Shown one piece after another: positions 9,441 through 24,600 of a stretch of DNA of 64,000 nt (its first letter is position 1; each line of letters starts with the position of its first letter). This DNA comes from Bugula neritina. Its lineage: Eukaryota > Bryozoa > Gymnolaemata > Cheilostomatida > Bugulidae. A model generated the notes under the pieces. The model was not told the origin of the DNA. It was given only the letters and a program-made list of their open reading frames with translations, and made no database searches. The DNA lies in the NCBI GenBank assembly GCA_964035545.1, contig OZ037772.1:3879538-3943537 (forward strand), given 5' to 3'. Position numbers and translations under genes: made by a program.

Positions 9441-12400
9441 TCCAAAAATGTTGATAAGAAAAACTGAAGGCTACTGGGTGTGTGTTACAAAAATGTTATA
9501 TAAAGCCTGAGATCATGCTTTAAAACACTTTAAATATTGCATAATATATATTAAATCAAATAAGTACAATATCAAAATATATATCGATACTATAATTTAT
9601 TATATGTATAAATATACATGAAGTGCTAGCATAATGTAGCTAATATTTTATATTATGATAAGCCAAAAGTGATCATTATAATTTTAAACAATGTATATGT
9701 TCGCAGTCTAAATACAATAAATAGATAGCTGTTGTCCATATTTTTAATGCAAGCTGATTAAAAACTGCCAGTGCAGAGTGTGACAGCCAATACTGGTTGC
9801 TGTATCAGCTGATAATTGTTGCTCTCGTCAGCACGGGTGCTGTTTGGCACGGATGCCTATGTATTATGATTCACTTAACAAAGGCTGAATGGATTGAGGA
9901 CACAGATGCAGGCCACAACTCTATTTTTTGTTTATTGCCAACAGTATATTTTCTAAGTTAGACTTAGACTCGAACTCATACTGATACTCATACTGTAACC
10001 TATAACCATGAAAATTACAAACTTCATGTTAACTCAACATTAATTACACAGCTGACAAAACATTTAGTTAATGAAGTTCAAAGCAAAAGATAATATAATA
10101 CTTGATACTCGCGATTAAGTATAGATTGCCTGCATCTTTAGCAGGAGGAAAATTGAGCTACACTGACTCATTGAATAAAAACAGCCAGCAAATAGCTTTC
10201 ATTTCACAATGGTTTTTGGAAAGCTGCCAAAACTCCTGCAACACGGAGATCTATATATGGCCTTCAAAGCTATTAAAATATATTTCATAGAGTTCCAGTC
10301 ACCAATAAAACAAAGTTTGAGTATAGTAGGCAATATAATTACTGAACAGATATACTTTAAATATATATTAACGTAGGAGGTCTAACATTATTCTTAAAAA
10401 CAAAGTAACAAAAGTAACAAGCTAAAGTTGCTTTCGAAACAAAATAATGATTTACAGGTATACATTATTAAGTTAAAATGTTTGGTATTAGATTACATCA
10501 TATAGTTTTTTTGTAAGCATTATGCATGATTGTCTCCCAATCAACAAGAAGTCATAGTATGCAGTTTGATGATTTTAATTATTTAAAAAAGATAATTGTA
10601 TTTTTAGTAAACTGTTACACGAAACAAAATTGCACATTTCCTCATAAATTTAACTACAGTTAAAACAACATTATTATTTTTTGGTAAGACTGGAAAAAAT
10701 TAAAATAATACTCAACCTAAGAAGATACATACCTTTTGCTGTCTCCAACTTGCTGCTCAACTTTTCAGGCATTTTTGCTAAGAATTTAGTTATATAGTGT
10801 TTAAAAGTACTATGGTTTCCCAGCAAGCTTTACCTTGCTGAAATGTAACTTTCCAGGGTCAGAATAGCAGGTTTGACAAAATTTCTTATTTATATACTGC
10901 TATAATAGTAACAAAGAAAATTATCTGTTCCTACAATTACTTCTACTAAGGTCTAGAGGGAGAGTGCATCCCTATAATTATGCAAAAGATAATAGACCCC
11001 CTGTAGTTCTGGGCCAAGTTTCTTTTCATCTTCATAATAATCAGGAAGCTTAAGTAAGCTTAAAACTTTTTAATTTACTAAAAATAGCTGCCAAGAGTTG
11101 TACTTTAGTTTGAACCTTATAAAAAAATCCTGGAATTAGCCAACTTCAAAAGCACTGTCATAATTATAAATTTTTTTGAAGAAGTTTACCCTCAAATACT
11201 GTATAATAAAGAAAAATCTTCAAGCTTTCTTGGTTTTGTGTTATCTCAGTACATGCAGAGTTTATAGTCTCTATGAGAGAGCTTTTTCAACTGACTGAGC
11301 ATATAATAGCTAAAAATTTTGTCCGCTGTCATGAACTTTATGATAGTAAAGGAGATGTTAAGAAATGCTTGCAGCTTACATTTGCTACTAAATATTAGAC
11401 CCTGTAGCATATACGATACACCAAGTTTCATTCACAATAAATCTAATGGGAATCAAGAGATAATAAATTCAAACTTATTAACACATAATTATTATTGAAA
11501 ACTATCTATACATATCTTACTCTTTTTTTGTGTAGGTATAGTCAAATTATATGACTAGCAAGAAATTCAGATTTTGATATTCACCCATTGCGTGAACAAT
11601 ATTTTTTCTAACTGAATTATTTTACTTGAAAAATTTCCAAAACAGGGAAACCAATTCAGCAACTAGTTCTAAAGTTTGAAAAAGGCATGTAGCACCAGTG
11701 CTACACTGGTCGTCTGTCTCTAAGAGTAACAATTCAGTTTAATTCAGGCAACTCCCCTCCATATAAACTCCAAACAATATATTCTACTTAAACTGCTATA
11801 TTTAAAAACATTAGAAAATGAAGATCATACTTTTTATAAATAGTATGTATAGTAACTTTCATAAAAAAAGCAAGCGCTTTGCTGGGAATATTTTGTTGCA
11901 TGCAGTTAATAGAAACTGGGGGGAACCCTGAGTATGTCTCGTGTAAACACAGTTGGAGCAAATACACCAGTTAACTGTAAAATGGCTAAATATTTGCAGC
12001 TATAATAACACCTCTAAACAAATCAACTAAAAAGTAGACATGAATGTGGACATTGTACCTATTTGGTTATAATTAGTATAATAGCTAAGCTGTGAATTTG
12101 CTCTTATCCTTACTAATTGACAGACAAAGTAAGAATTTAAAAGTAAGAATTTAAAGAATAAAATCTTTTAATAACCTCATACCCCAATACATTAGGCCAG
12201 GAACTACGACAAATTAAAACAAATGATGGGTGTCTTTAATTTGCCTATAACTTTTTTGCGGCTACTTACATTTTTCTTTCATATATTGAAGAAAACACAA
12301 CCATTTAGTTTAGAATTAGCAAAGGCTAGCAACTGTAAGACATGTAGTATTAATTAAGTAGCTAACCTATTACACAGGAAACTTGACAAATAAAATTTTC

Positions 12401-14582
12401 TGCTTCAGCAAGAGAAGTTTAAGTTTTTTACCACCATGTCCCATTAAATGCTTAAATATTTTATGTGTATAAACACCTAAAGTAAGTTTGTGATTTAAAA
12501 TTACTGGCAAAAGGTTAGATTCAACTAATTGACTATTGCCTTTCTTGGCCTGGGCCAAAGCTAAACAACTCAAATAACTACTAAAAGTTTGTGGAGAACT
12601 CGAGCAGCTGACAAATTAAGTAATTTTAGAGGTAATGGTTTTCATTATAGAGTTAATAACAGGTTCCAACCTTATAGAGAGACACGGAGGGCTAGATAAG
12701 GGCAATGACAACTACAATAAGTATAACATAGGACATGAAGTTTTAAGCAATTCTGATGGCAATTCCCCAAGAATCAATATTATACTAAACAAATGTAAAC
12801 TTTGAACACATCTCTTTAACTTGCTGAAACTGCATACCAGCAAGAATTTTTTTAATGAAGATAAATTGCATTTTGTAAAACTGTTCACTATTACCGCGCA
12901 GCTGTGACTGAATAAGGAAACATAGAGCAAGCCATTTTTTGTAAAACTAATCATCGATAAAGTACAGAATAAGTCATATAAGTTGTATAATTTTGTAGTT
13001 TACACCGAAAAAAGTTTTCTTTAGTTGAATTATTATTTTAGTTGTTGAAAGAACAACTGTTATATTGACTCTAATAGTTTCACTTGAAGTTTTCCTGCAG
13101 TGTACAGCAGTGCTTGTTCTATCCATTCAGTCAGTTACTTAATTGTTACTTAAAGTCAGTCAACAACTAAAGTTACTAGTCTGTAGGCTGTTCTATTCAC
13201 TCTAGGGCCGAGGCTTTAAAAATAAAGAACCTCATTCTCCACCATCTAACACTTGTAACCTATTGATAGTCCAGGGTGCTTTGCTTGCCATACTCTGGCT
13301 AACAGACAGAGGATTAAAATTGCTTTTTATTACTGGGTACCTGTTATATTTTGCTATTACAAGATAAATAAGTTTTAAAATATGCTAAAAGTATAAAAAG
13401 TATAAAAAAATTTTTAATGGTAGCACCATACATTGTCGTCCAGTTTGTATCTCTATCTTAATATTTTGCGTTATTATTATTGTTATCAATTTGTGAAAAG
13501 AGGTACTGAAAGAGCTTTTTATGAAACTTTGAAACATTTACCCCATACACAACTTACTGGATTGCTCTGTGTCACCGTAGGCTGGCGGCAAAGCTAGCCA
13601 AAATTGCTTATTCTGAAGTCTAGCTTTTGTGAAAATTGGCAAGCTTTAGTTAATAACCTCTAATTATATAGCCAAGTTGTTTAATTAAGATTTAAAGTAG
13701 CATTGCCTTACACACAATAGTTTAGGAAAACAATTGAAAGAAAAGTTCAATAATATATTACTAAAATACCAGGAAAGTCTTGCTGATGTTTATAAAGCAT
13801 GCATTAAACATTCTGTATTTCAATGGAAGATGTCTTACACATTGTAGAAGAAAAGTTGTCTACTTGCCTTAGTTTACAAGGCTATAGCATAATGATAGTA
13901 GTAGACTGATACTCAAACAAAAAAATTAGGAAGAAATTTGGTGCTTGTCATAAATATTATGTTAATTTGTCTCTCTAGCATTAGGACAAAAAGAGAGATA
14001 AACCAGTTGCTCACATTGTGAGATTGTGCATAAACTGCTATATACTAGCTTACAAATTGTTGAGTGCCAGTATTTGAATTATCAATATATTTATGCTAGG
14101 TAAGGCCAGTAAGAAAATTTAGTTTACCAGTGGTAACTTATATATTTTGACTGCTATAGAAAGTTCAACTGCATTAACAAATAAGCCTCCTTATGCTGTG
14201 TAAGATTAAATAAAAAGTACATAAAAGCAGTAACAAAGACAAGTTCTGAAACGTCTGCTCTTGCAAACAAAATGCCTAATTGCTAAGTGTTGGGAGCAGT
14301 TTCAAAGAAGCTTGTATATTATACCATACATTCAACCTATAAGTTACTGCTAAAAATTGAAAAAAAATCCAAGGCACATTCAGAAGCTTGCTAATATATT
14401 TCTTTTAAAGCTGCAATTTTAAAGAGTAATTTGTAGTGTAACGGCTAGATTTCTAGCCCACAAAAAGTTTCAATTGCTTATAAAAGGGGAGACAACAGAC
14501 GTGCCTCACCTGCCTGCCACAGACGTGTGTCATTTGCAGTAAATGGTAAATAGTATTATAATGAGTGTTAATGAGAGATGAG
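9441..14582. other. AT-rich non-coding stretch
   Basis: About 5 kb with only short random ORFs and no recognisable protein motif, RNA gene or terminal repeats. Homopolymer runs and short AT microsatellite-like stretches are common. Confidence 0.5.
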
Positions 14583-15000
14583 CTCCATTACATATGAATG
14601 TTATTAATTACATTTAATTAGGTTCTCACAAGGTATAAATAGAAGTTATAAAATCTTACTCCTGGGGTCCAACTATGTGAGGCAATTCTAACATTGGCGA
14701 ATCTCCTTTGTTCTCAACAGTGATTACTAGTGGATACAATATACTGCATTGACTTATTCTCAACTGTTTTAGTTAAATACTTGGCATGGTAGAAAAAGTA
14801 AGAATTTTATTTTAAGATTTAAACCTTGAAATATAATAGATATACAATTACAAAGTCATTCCAAGACCCGATTCCATTTCTAGATGTGTCATATATGTTC
14901 TACAATTACAGTTTTATACATATGTAACAAATTACATTCAATTACTTGAAAAAAATTAATTGATCACAACTAATTACAAATTACAATTTCTCAAACCCTG
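14583..15000 (-). mobile_element. MITE-like element, GTAATTGTAATT family, copy 1
   Basis: Read on the minus strand this matches the element at 52894-53410. Shared landmarks are the AACCCTG end, an AATTACATTCAATTACTTG block, CTCCTTTGTTCTCAACA and the CACAAGG...AAATAGAAGTTAT block. The end at 14583 has lost the last terminal bases. There is no ORF. Confidence 0.7.
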
Positions 15001-16446
15001 GTGGTAATGGTTAATAACTGGCAGACTCAAATATCCTGTGTGCAGAAGTTTTTAGGGTTAGGTACTGATAATATTTAAAAATATTTTTAATTTGTTTTTT
15101 CATATTTCTAATTTTGTCCCCAAAATTTGAGGGCTGAGAGTATGAAAGCTGTTGAAGGTGAATGGAATATTCTTAACTTTCTGAACTGAATTATCCTGCA
15201 TGTACTGCACAATTTGTTAGATATTTTCCCAGAGTATACAGGTATAACTGCTTGATTATCTCTCCACTTTGTCACTCAAACCTCCTTCAGAGCTCATCAG
15301 CACTTGCCTATTATACTAGCAGATCTGTCTATAAATATGAATTTTAGCCCAAGTAGAGTTAGCTAGCAAAACAGGCATGTAAATGTTGTATACAAGGGCT
15401 TTAGATGTCTTGAGTATGGGTTTGTCTATTAGTTATTTTCTTTTTTACGAAAGAAGATTCTAGTGAGCTAACTGTTTGGTGACTTTCTCTCTAAGAATCA
15501 ATAAGAATATTTTGGTCATGAATCACTCATTTTATATCTCAGTTTTTTTTATATGTTGGAAATAAAGATTAAATTGGCTCTCTATAGTTAACATAGTAGT
15601 TTATTTAGTGGTAAATGAGCATCATACTCTACTTATGCACCAGAATTGGTCACAAGTTTTGAGAAGGTGAAGTGAAAACTTCATATAAACTACTATCTGT
15701 AGTAAGACAAAACTACTGCTACTGTTGCAGGCACACTCAGCTCTCATGTGCCTTACAGACGTCTTAAACATAAGACAGTGTATGATGCTGAGGGAGACAA
15801 CTCTCGATTCTATCCATCTATTCCTCACTATCTCTCACACGCTGCTCAGCACAAGGTCGCACAGGTGTGAGCCATCACTTCCAGTGCCAACTTAACATAT
15901 CCTTTTCATTCCTCAGCCAATCAGATCAGCTCAAGTGATGCACCAATAATATATCGCATTGTTGACTTGAGAAAGCAGGTGCTACAGCAGAAGCCCTGTA
16001 CCATCACTGGGCAATCTGTCATAAGCTCACGGGTTTTCTCTTGCACTGCTATGTGTAAAGTAACAGTCTTTTTTTATACAATATTAAGCTGTTAGTTTAG
16101 CATATAACTTGTCTCTATGGTTATATATTATAGTTTATAAGACCGTGCCTCTCATGTATGTTTCCAACATGGAGATAATTTGGCATGCAATAATATGATC
16201 CTGACTTTTCTGGCATCACCAGGAATGCTGGCAGGTTTTGATATATTATATTATTAATCCATTTATTGCAAGACATAATAACCTGTACACCTTTTGTTTT
16301 GAGTATATTATTACAAGAACAATTTGTGTTTTTGAATGCATTTCATTTGACTTATTTATAAATTCAACAATAAATACCAAGGTGCCATGTTAATGATGTT
16401 GAGTTTCCTTGTAAGTCTTCTTGTCTGTGAAGGAAAAGAATGATAA

Positions 16447-16448
<2 letters not shown>
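15001..16448. other. Non-coding stretch with one dispersed repeat
   Basis: I see no gene. Positions 15707-15782 recur at 20987-21061 in the same orientation (CACACTCAGCTCTCATGTGC and ACAGACGTCT are shared). Confidence 0.5.
15707..15782. repeat. 75-bp dispersed repeat (second copy 20987-21061)
   Basis: The two copies share AAAACTACTGCTACTGTT, CACACTCAGCTCTCATGTGC and ACAGACGTCT with scattered differences. Function unknown. Confidence 0.65.

Positions 16449-16521
<73 letters not shown>
16449..16521. repeat. (TA)n microsatellite
   Basis: An uninterrupted TA dinucleotide tract of about 73 bp. Confidence 0.95.
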
Positions 16522-16525
<4 letters not shown>

Positions 16526-17900
16526 TAAACATGCACGTACATAAAGAAAATAACATTCATGCGACTAGTAGTAAATACTGTTTAGTATGAGCTTTTACTA
16601 ATTTTGCTATGGCATGTAGCTGCATTATAATAAATAGCGAGTTATTATACACCACTAAATGGATTGGTGAAGATCCTAAAGCACTTTATAGTCGTTTATG
16701 CAAAATTTTTCTTTCATTCCAATATATGAAAGTTATAAAACACGCACTAACTGAAAGCCAATTTTTTTCCAATAAAGTATATCATAGACTTGCATACTTT
16801 GTTCAGGAAAGAAGAGAGAGCCACAAAGGAAGAGCCACACCTACCATGTCTAATGAATACAGACCTGTCATATTAAGTATATAGCTATACAGACCTGCTA
16901 TACCAGATAAAAACAAACCTGCCATATTGCACAAAACTGAACCTGCAGTACTGAGCAAAGAGCAACCAATCAAATATTCCAAGCAAAGAGAAAACAATTC
17001 AGCATTGTGGAAAAACCTCTCCAGGGGGATCAGCAAACTCCGACAGCTGGTCAAAGTTTTAGCTACAGAAAAGGAAGAATTGCCGAGTATTGTAATTATT
17101 CAGTGAGGAAAACCGCATGTTTACCTTGTTCTGGTAACCACTACACAACTGTGAAGAGAAAGGGCTGGAAAGCTACACAGCTTTGAGAGATTTCTCATAC
17201 AGACAGCTATTCTATAAGAAGTGTTGCATAAGAGTTGTGACTATTGACTATTATAGACAGGGTTGTAAGAATGGGGACACAGTTTTAGGATTTCTTATTT
17301 TAGGAATCCAATACTTTAGTTATGTTATGATAGCATTAACTTAGCAGAAGCATTGGTGGAATTTGATATAATGCTTAATTACTACTCAAAGCAGAATAGT
17401 TTAATATTTTTTTTAAAAAGAACATAATATTATATTTGTATTTTCTTATAAATAGATGTTTATTGTACATGCCGATAACAAAAGTCAACTCATTATATGG
17501 TACACAAAAGTTATATCTGTAAATGAACATGTGCATGCTGCAGTTGAAGAATTAAAAATAAAATGAGAAGGAAACAAAACGTATTCAACTAGATGAGTCA
17601 TCAGATGACATTGCTGTATAAAATGACGGATTAGGAAAGAGAAAGTATGTGGAAACAAAGCAACACTGAACTACAATGTGGCTAACAAATACTAGGTCAG
17701 CAGAAATAATATCATATTCAATAAATAAAATACCAAGAGGTGTAAAATGTCAATATAAGTACACATAGAGAAAATAGGTGATATACAGAATAAAAACTAA
17801 CAGTTTAATATTGATATAGCTTTTCAATTTCACACAAACATAACATCTTTACAAGGCATTATTGTATATATAACTATTTGTATTAGGAGAGAGAAACAAT
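16522..17900. other. Non-coding stretch
   Basis: No supported gene. Around 16855-16970 an ACAGACCTGYYATA-like motif recurs three to four times imperfectly. Confidence 0.4.
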
Positions 17901-18219
17901 ATAATTTAGTATGCTCACATGGAACTATAGAAGGAAATGTCAGCTAGAAGAGGAAGGAAATGGAGGTCAAGGCCAGCAACACAATGTCAAGGTCAACTGG
18001 AAAAAAAGTATTTTTAGGTCACGACTTGTCATTCTCAAACATGGTGGCTAGTTTGAGCACACTTCTGGACTAGAAGAGGAAGGAGACGAGGAGACCACAG
18101 AGCTCTCTGGGGAGGAAGGTAAAACACGTTCCAGCTACAAAGCAAGAGTTGAAAAGAGTAATAATTGAAAAAAGTTGAAATTTTACTCCATTTGATCACA
18201 AATGAACAGATATTATTAA
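17901..18219. repeat. 0.3-kb dispersed repeat, copy 2
   Basis: Same sequence family and orientation as 6645-6960, differing at scattered positions. Here no gag sequence precedes it, so its ends define the repeat unit. Confidence 0.8.
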
Positions 18220-18448
18220 AAAAAATTTCCACAGATTTTAAAGCTGCTATGCCAGGACAACTATAGCATATTATAATTATATTATCACCTCATTATATAA
18301 TAATCATATTACATGATATATTATATTGTTTACATGCCATATTATCATTATATTATATTATAATCATACTATGTTATAAATATGGTATACTATTATATTA
18401 TACTATATCAATGTACATGACTTGCACCAAGTAGATGCCAAACGTTAC

Positions 18449-18634
18449 CTTTTCTGTGTTGGCAACTTGGGGCAGAACTCTTTTGGGTGGAAGGTCTGAA
18501 ATAGATGGGGAAGAGATGATTCACCGCCCCTAGCAGAGGCGTGATGTCAAGAGAAGAATCCGAGGCTAAGTTACGACAACTTTTTCTCATGGTGTTGGCG
18601 GCTTTGAGAAAGATAGCTCTGTCGCACTCCTTGC
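18449..18634 (-). CDS. Kinesin-gene tail exon
   Basis: Acceptor GTCTTCAG and donor AAAAG/GTAACG. Phase 1 in and 1 out, so at least one more exon lies further left; I could not identify it. Encodes KECDRAIFLKAANTMRKSCR and a Pro/Ser-rich end. Confidence 0.5.
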
Positions 18635-21600
18635 CTGAAGACAGGAAATGATCATTGTACTTCCATAAAGGAAACGTACATGAACTGTATCAGAAGCTCA
18701 AACTAACATATGTTAATGGTAATGGAAGATATAACAATCCTAATGAGAATTAAAGGCTCTATTAATAGTAATCATTAGATATCTGAATTTGAATTGTGGG
18801 AGGCTAACGCACTCACCCTGAGTAAACATCAGTTTGAACAGAGCACTGAGGTTATCTCCAATACTGTTGAGACTAGCTATAGCCTGGGAGCACATTTCAT
18901 ATTGCAGCCACGGGTCTACCTTGGTGAATTTCATACCTTCCAACTGTAAAAAGACGACAGAGCGAATAAAAATGAATAACTGAACAGAGAATACATTCAA
19001 TAACAGGTGGTTGTCAAGTGGGTGATATTCACTACTGCTTCCCACTGATCGCGTGATGTAACAGTCAAATATGACATCACATGTCGACTCACTCTGCACT
19101 GGGGTGGCTGTGACAAGCAGTGCTCCATACTCAGACCACCCACAGTCTAAGCACCTGGAGCACTGCCCACACATGGCAAAAAGTGACAAGACAAAGTGCT
19201 GGGGATAACTAGCAATACAAAGAGAATTAACAGTCAGAGTATGAAGTTGGTACTCACCAGTTGGAAAGTGTTCCCAATATCATCTCTATAACTGGTTAGA
19301 AAGGATTGCACTTGGTTGAGGACTCTGTTAACAGCACCATAAATATCCTCTTCAGCGTGGCAGTTGCCGGCACCTGCACAACATGAAATAACTACCACCT
19401 GCTATTCGTTGACATCTATGAGACTATAGTTGCTAGTGACATCAAATGACAGGTACTTGGTCAGCAAATTTATACAAAGATGAGAGTTCTACTGTCACTT
19501 GATCAAAGGTTGCGACACTCTTCGCCTAGTGTGACTCATAAGTTATATATGACTTAGGCTAGCAGGTGAGCATGAGCTCATTTTATAAGCTATGTAGCTC
19601 AAAACTATGCAAGCATCCTACCATAAAGAGACACCACTACACCGCACCATTGGTATGAGAGTCTTTATAAAAACTAAAGCTACACTCAAGCCCCACCAGC
19701 ATGATAGAATATATCGCAAACACTTACTATTGCACATATAGTCTATGGATGAGATGGTTGCAGTTAGCTTCTCTGTAGATGTATGGATACATTGAGCAAG
19801 GGCACCTTGGGCACATGCCATGGGCACATCTGTTGACAGCTGTCAAGTACATGACAGTACATATTGATGCACTGCCTTATCTATGTTACTCAGCAGTGCC
19901 TGCAAACAAATATGGAGATATTACTTAGGAAATGAGCAGAATTATTTTTATTTCAGAGATTTTACATATTCTTAAATTAACAAAGGCATAAATTTCGAAC
20001 ATCTACATAAAATTTTGGAGATATCTTAAATTTTTCTGCAAAATCTATAAGTTGAACACTAAAAAACAAGTTTCGGCCCAACATAAAATGTCAACCATTG
20101 GAGAATCTTCTGGCTCTATAAGTTTGTATCATGAGGATATATTTAATACAATGTAATGTGATTATATAGAGTTGTCATCACAATACAAAATAGTGATAGT
20201 TTCGAGCAACAAGTCTTATATTATTATATGAACTTATGGAGAAATAGCATCTTGGGAACATAGGCTTTACATTACTACATTACAATACATACACATGTAT
20301 AACAGAAGTTGAACAAAATATTTTTATATTCCTATCCTAAAAATTTCAATATTTTTGAAGTCAGTTGGGTTCTACCTTTTATATGTACACTGTTCAGTGG
20401 AATGCTTCTTTTAAACAAAGAAAGTGTTATTTACATTCATTAATTTTAGTTGCCAAGAGAGCTAAAGTTGCAGATAGTTTCCTTCCTTTCAGATAAAATG
20501 TGTTACATATGCATATGAATATGTTCAACTGATGATAGCAATTAAAATACAAATACCTTGCAACATAAAATAACACAACACCTGCAAAATACTGCTTACA
20601 ATCGAATTTGCAGCTCTAACTGTAATATTGAGTCCACCCTGTGGAGTAATGGTAGCACGCTAGCGGGTGGAAATTTTTTAATTGAGTTTTGGGTTTGAAA
20701 TGAAATTAGGACTCACCTGCTGACGCTGCCTTGTAGCTCTCCAAAATGCTGCCAGCAGAGATTCTACACAACTCACACTGCTGCAGTATGCAGTCAAACA
20801 CCTACCTGCTCCCTGCATTGGTTGCTATAAACAGTACAGAGCTACACGTATGAGATAAGAGTGGACTAACAGAGTAGTCTCTGAGAATATATACGAGGTA
20901 TATGACCAGAGAGGAGATTATTCCAAAACAGCCGAAACTAGGTTGGTGTGAAAATAATCCGACTTAATTAATGACTTTAGAAGTAAAACTACTGCTACTG
21001 TTTCAGACACACTCAGCTCTCATGTGCCTCACAGACGTCTCAGACATAAGGTAGTGAACTGCTTTAGTAATTGAAATTTTTGTAAAAAAGGTGACAAACA
21101 ATTGAGTGAAGACAAAAAACAGAAAAAGTAACCGAGTACCTTTATTTTTTTGTAAACTGTAGGAGACGAAATCTTTGCACATGGAGAACATGGTACTGGA
21201 AGACATGAGCTTTGACCTTGACCTGCTTCTGACCTTCATAGATGGAGACTGTTGATTGGCTGAAGCAGAGTTGAAGACTAACTCCATAGAAGTGAGTTTA
21301 TTCTCAGAGCTAAGGATCTCGCTCAGACTGTCAATAGAGAAATACAGAGATAGAGCTGCTCTACTCATACGTGGTGGAAGTTGATAAATGTCAAATAAAT
21401 ACCAACAATATTACACTCATTTGTACTGGAAATCGAATGAAATCATTAGAAAGTAAATGAGATATTTGAATTATCAAATAGCAAGGAGGTTATGTTGTTG
21501 GCAATTTAATTAACTATTTTCTCGAATAAATGTTATAAAGTATAAAACATAGTCCCAGAAAAACTCCACTGACAAAAATTGAACTTAAATTGGTGATCGA

Positions 21601-24600
21601 GCCAGCCCTAACATGTAAACACTAGATTTATCCCAGTGATTAGGCCAACAAAACTAAACTATAAGATTCTTAGGCAGATGCGAGGAGTAGTTAGTGGAAC
21701 TGTTATAGTGCAGACCATACTTAGCCTTAGTAGCTAGATTACCTGGTAACCTGCTGATTGAGGGGGGTCAAGGAACTCTTCCAACTGTCACCTGGGTTGG
21801 AGAAAACAGCCAGACACTCCTCATGAGGTGTGTTACTGTGAAGTAACTCTCGCATGTCTGCTAGTCTCTCCTCAAACTTGGACACAGTGAAGTGTGTGTA
21901 TCTATTGAGTTGTTTATCCGTTACCTTGACAACCATAACATTGTCCACTTCTTCCTGTTTAAATATCTAGAACAGACAGACGCATGGTGTAACATATTTA
22001 CATGAATATTTATAAATTTATATAAATAAATAAACAAGTGTATGTGAGTGTATGTGTGTGTGTGGTGCGTGAGTGGTCTGCGTGTGCGTGCATGTATCTG
22101 TGTGTATTATTGACACAAACAAAGGCAAAATTCAACCTAAACAATTTTACCAATAGCTGGCTAGAAAGTACGGATCACATAATTTTTGTGAAAAAAAAAC
22201 TTCTACACACGATAATTGAAAAACTAAAATAAAAATGCATATTTTCAATACCATCTGGTACACGCTTTAATCATGGCAGACACAAGGGATGCACAGAGAA
22301 AGATAATTTCTCAAGTAGATACTGTGGGTAATGCTGATGTGGACACTATGAACAATGCAAGTATTATATAGGAGTTGTGTACTCTTTGAAAATAGACAAC
22401 TTACTGTAGGCATTGACTTGAGTTGACTCAGTTTATTGCTTTCCTTATAAGAAGAGCGACCTTATAAAGGTCAGTTTTACCCCGCTCTACAAAAAATAGG
22501 AGTAACTCAGACTAACATTATAGGCCCTACTGGGTTATTTTATCATGTAGTTTTCTTATCATACGATACAACTCATTAGGATCTGGTAGTAGGAAAATAT
22601 AAAAAAGATATTTTCATTTAGGAGGAAAAACTGAAAAGTTACCAAAACCAAAGATGAGGTCTAGCGGAATATTAAGAAACTTCTCACAACAAAGTAATTC
22701 GCAATGAAGGGTCAGAGGTCAAGCATACACCAAATCTAGCAAATTTATTATCTTCAACAGCCTCTCAATGAAACCATGCCATGCCTAGTTCACGTCACAG
22801 CAACACACAACTGACAGGATGGGGGGGGGGAGCATGACTAGCAAAGACTTAGCAATTATAAACTGGAAAAAGCTCTCAAAAACACAATCAAAATAAGCAC
22901 ATAGACAAACTTTACCCTTTCTCCTATAATATATATAAATTAAACACATAAACTGGAACTGTAGTCAGGAGAACATAACTCTGTAAATAAAACAATGAGC
23001 TGTGTAATTCTGTATGTTGATTTTCCACGTACAGCAGGTGTAGAGCTCAAAGGATTACCAAGTAACTGATATTAATTTTTAATATTGATATAGAATGTAA
23101 TATTGAGTTTTAAAAGCAGTCATAAAAATGAAAAAGAAATCAAAGTAATGGCGCTGTGATGAATACAGATAATTAAAGCTGAAACTTCTGGACTTTTTAA
23201 AACCACACTATGAGAGACTACGCCGCCGTTGCAATCAACAATTGTAAATAAATGTTGTAAAAACTCATATTTATTATTTAATTGCTTCCACAACAATGCT
23301 GAAGGAGATGAAAACTATGAATGAAAACAACACAGCCCTTTCTCTCTTACAGATCTAGATTGAGTATATAGATTCACCATAATCCATTAGTGGGTATCGA
23401 GACATCAAATTACCGACCCCTACTAACTGAAGCTCACCACTAGGAACTGAAGCCAGGCTTTTCACAGCCACTTCCTCTTTGCCTCCTTTTAGGTGTTTGA
23501 GTCCCGCAGACTAAAGAGGAAGCGCTGGGCCGAGGAGATGGTAGGTAAAGAGTCCGTCAGCACGGCAGTATGTGTGCTTTACCTGCAACGGAGTATTCAG
23601 AAATATTCTCAGCAAAAACACTAACTTCTGTATTCAAACCATGACTATATGACACCATGTCAAGTCGCTGCTCTAAAGTATGCTGTGGGTAGAAAGATAA
23701 CTTAATGAAGCGGATATAAATATAATCATTGACATAACTACACATATTGGAGTTGTTCCCTCGCTAAACTGAAAGATTTACAATACAACAGTTATAAAAC
23801 TTCAGGAACAGCAAAGTGAAATGAAATCGTTGGCGTTTACTAAAAGTTTTTTGATTTTCAATCACTGACTGTGTAGTTACAGTGAAAGTATAATAATATC
23901 ATAATATATTAGTCATCATAACATTGAAGTATACAATGATCACTAAACATATTATATGCCGAGTGATGACCAATGTGTCTGGGAACATTAATAAATACAC
24001 ATCGAATGACCAATATGCTTGGGGAATACTAATGAAGACATGACTGTACACAATAAACAGGCTTACCGATCATTCTGGCAAACAGGAAGTCCTTAGGAAT
24101 GGTGGAGGACTTGCGTTTAGATGGGTCAACGCCGGCGGGGTGATTAAAGTGGAAATAGTGATCACCACCGATAATAACTCGGTCTCCCTACAGACATGAT
24201 AATAGGAAATGATTCAAGATTGAAAATATTACACTAAACAAGCATAGTAAATAAACTACAAACAATAATCTATCAGTTTCATAAACAATTTTATCACCCA
24301 TATGATTGGATAGAATCAAGTAGAGTTTGTCTCCTAATGCACTTCACAATTGCTATAAAATCGAAAATACTACGCTGTAGAAATTTAGTAAGTAAATTAG
24401 AAATGTTAATTGACAAGTTTCATACACAATTGCATCACACATGTAACTAAAAAGGAATTTAGCATGAGCAAGTGCATTCCAAAATATCTTACAGGTTATT
24501 CTAATACACAGAGAGAAATATTAGTGTTAGAGTGAACATAAGCTGACAACTAAAACCTCTCGTTTTTTGGATCCCTAAATTGACCAGCAGTGAATAGAAA

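Noticed and set aside
22273-22370. Short + ORF MADTRDAQRKIISQVDTVGN as a first exon
   Set aside because: Weak donor (GTATTA), no follow-up exon, opposite strand within the kinesin locus.
23496-23540. Plus-strand exon-like block (FESRRLKRKRWAEEM between CTTTTAG and GTAGGT)
   Set aside because: Strand is opposite to the kinesin gene, no neighbouring exon could be linked, and it is too short to support.
23575-23690. Minus-strand block HTLEQRLDMVSYSHG as a kinesin exon
   Set aside because: Its phase would create a stop when joined to the exon at 24067, and no kinesin motif is present.
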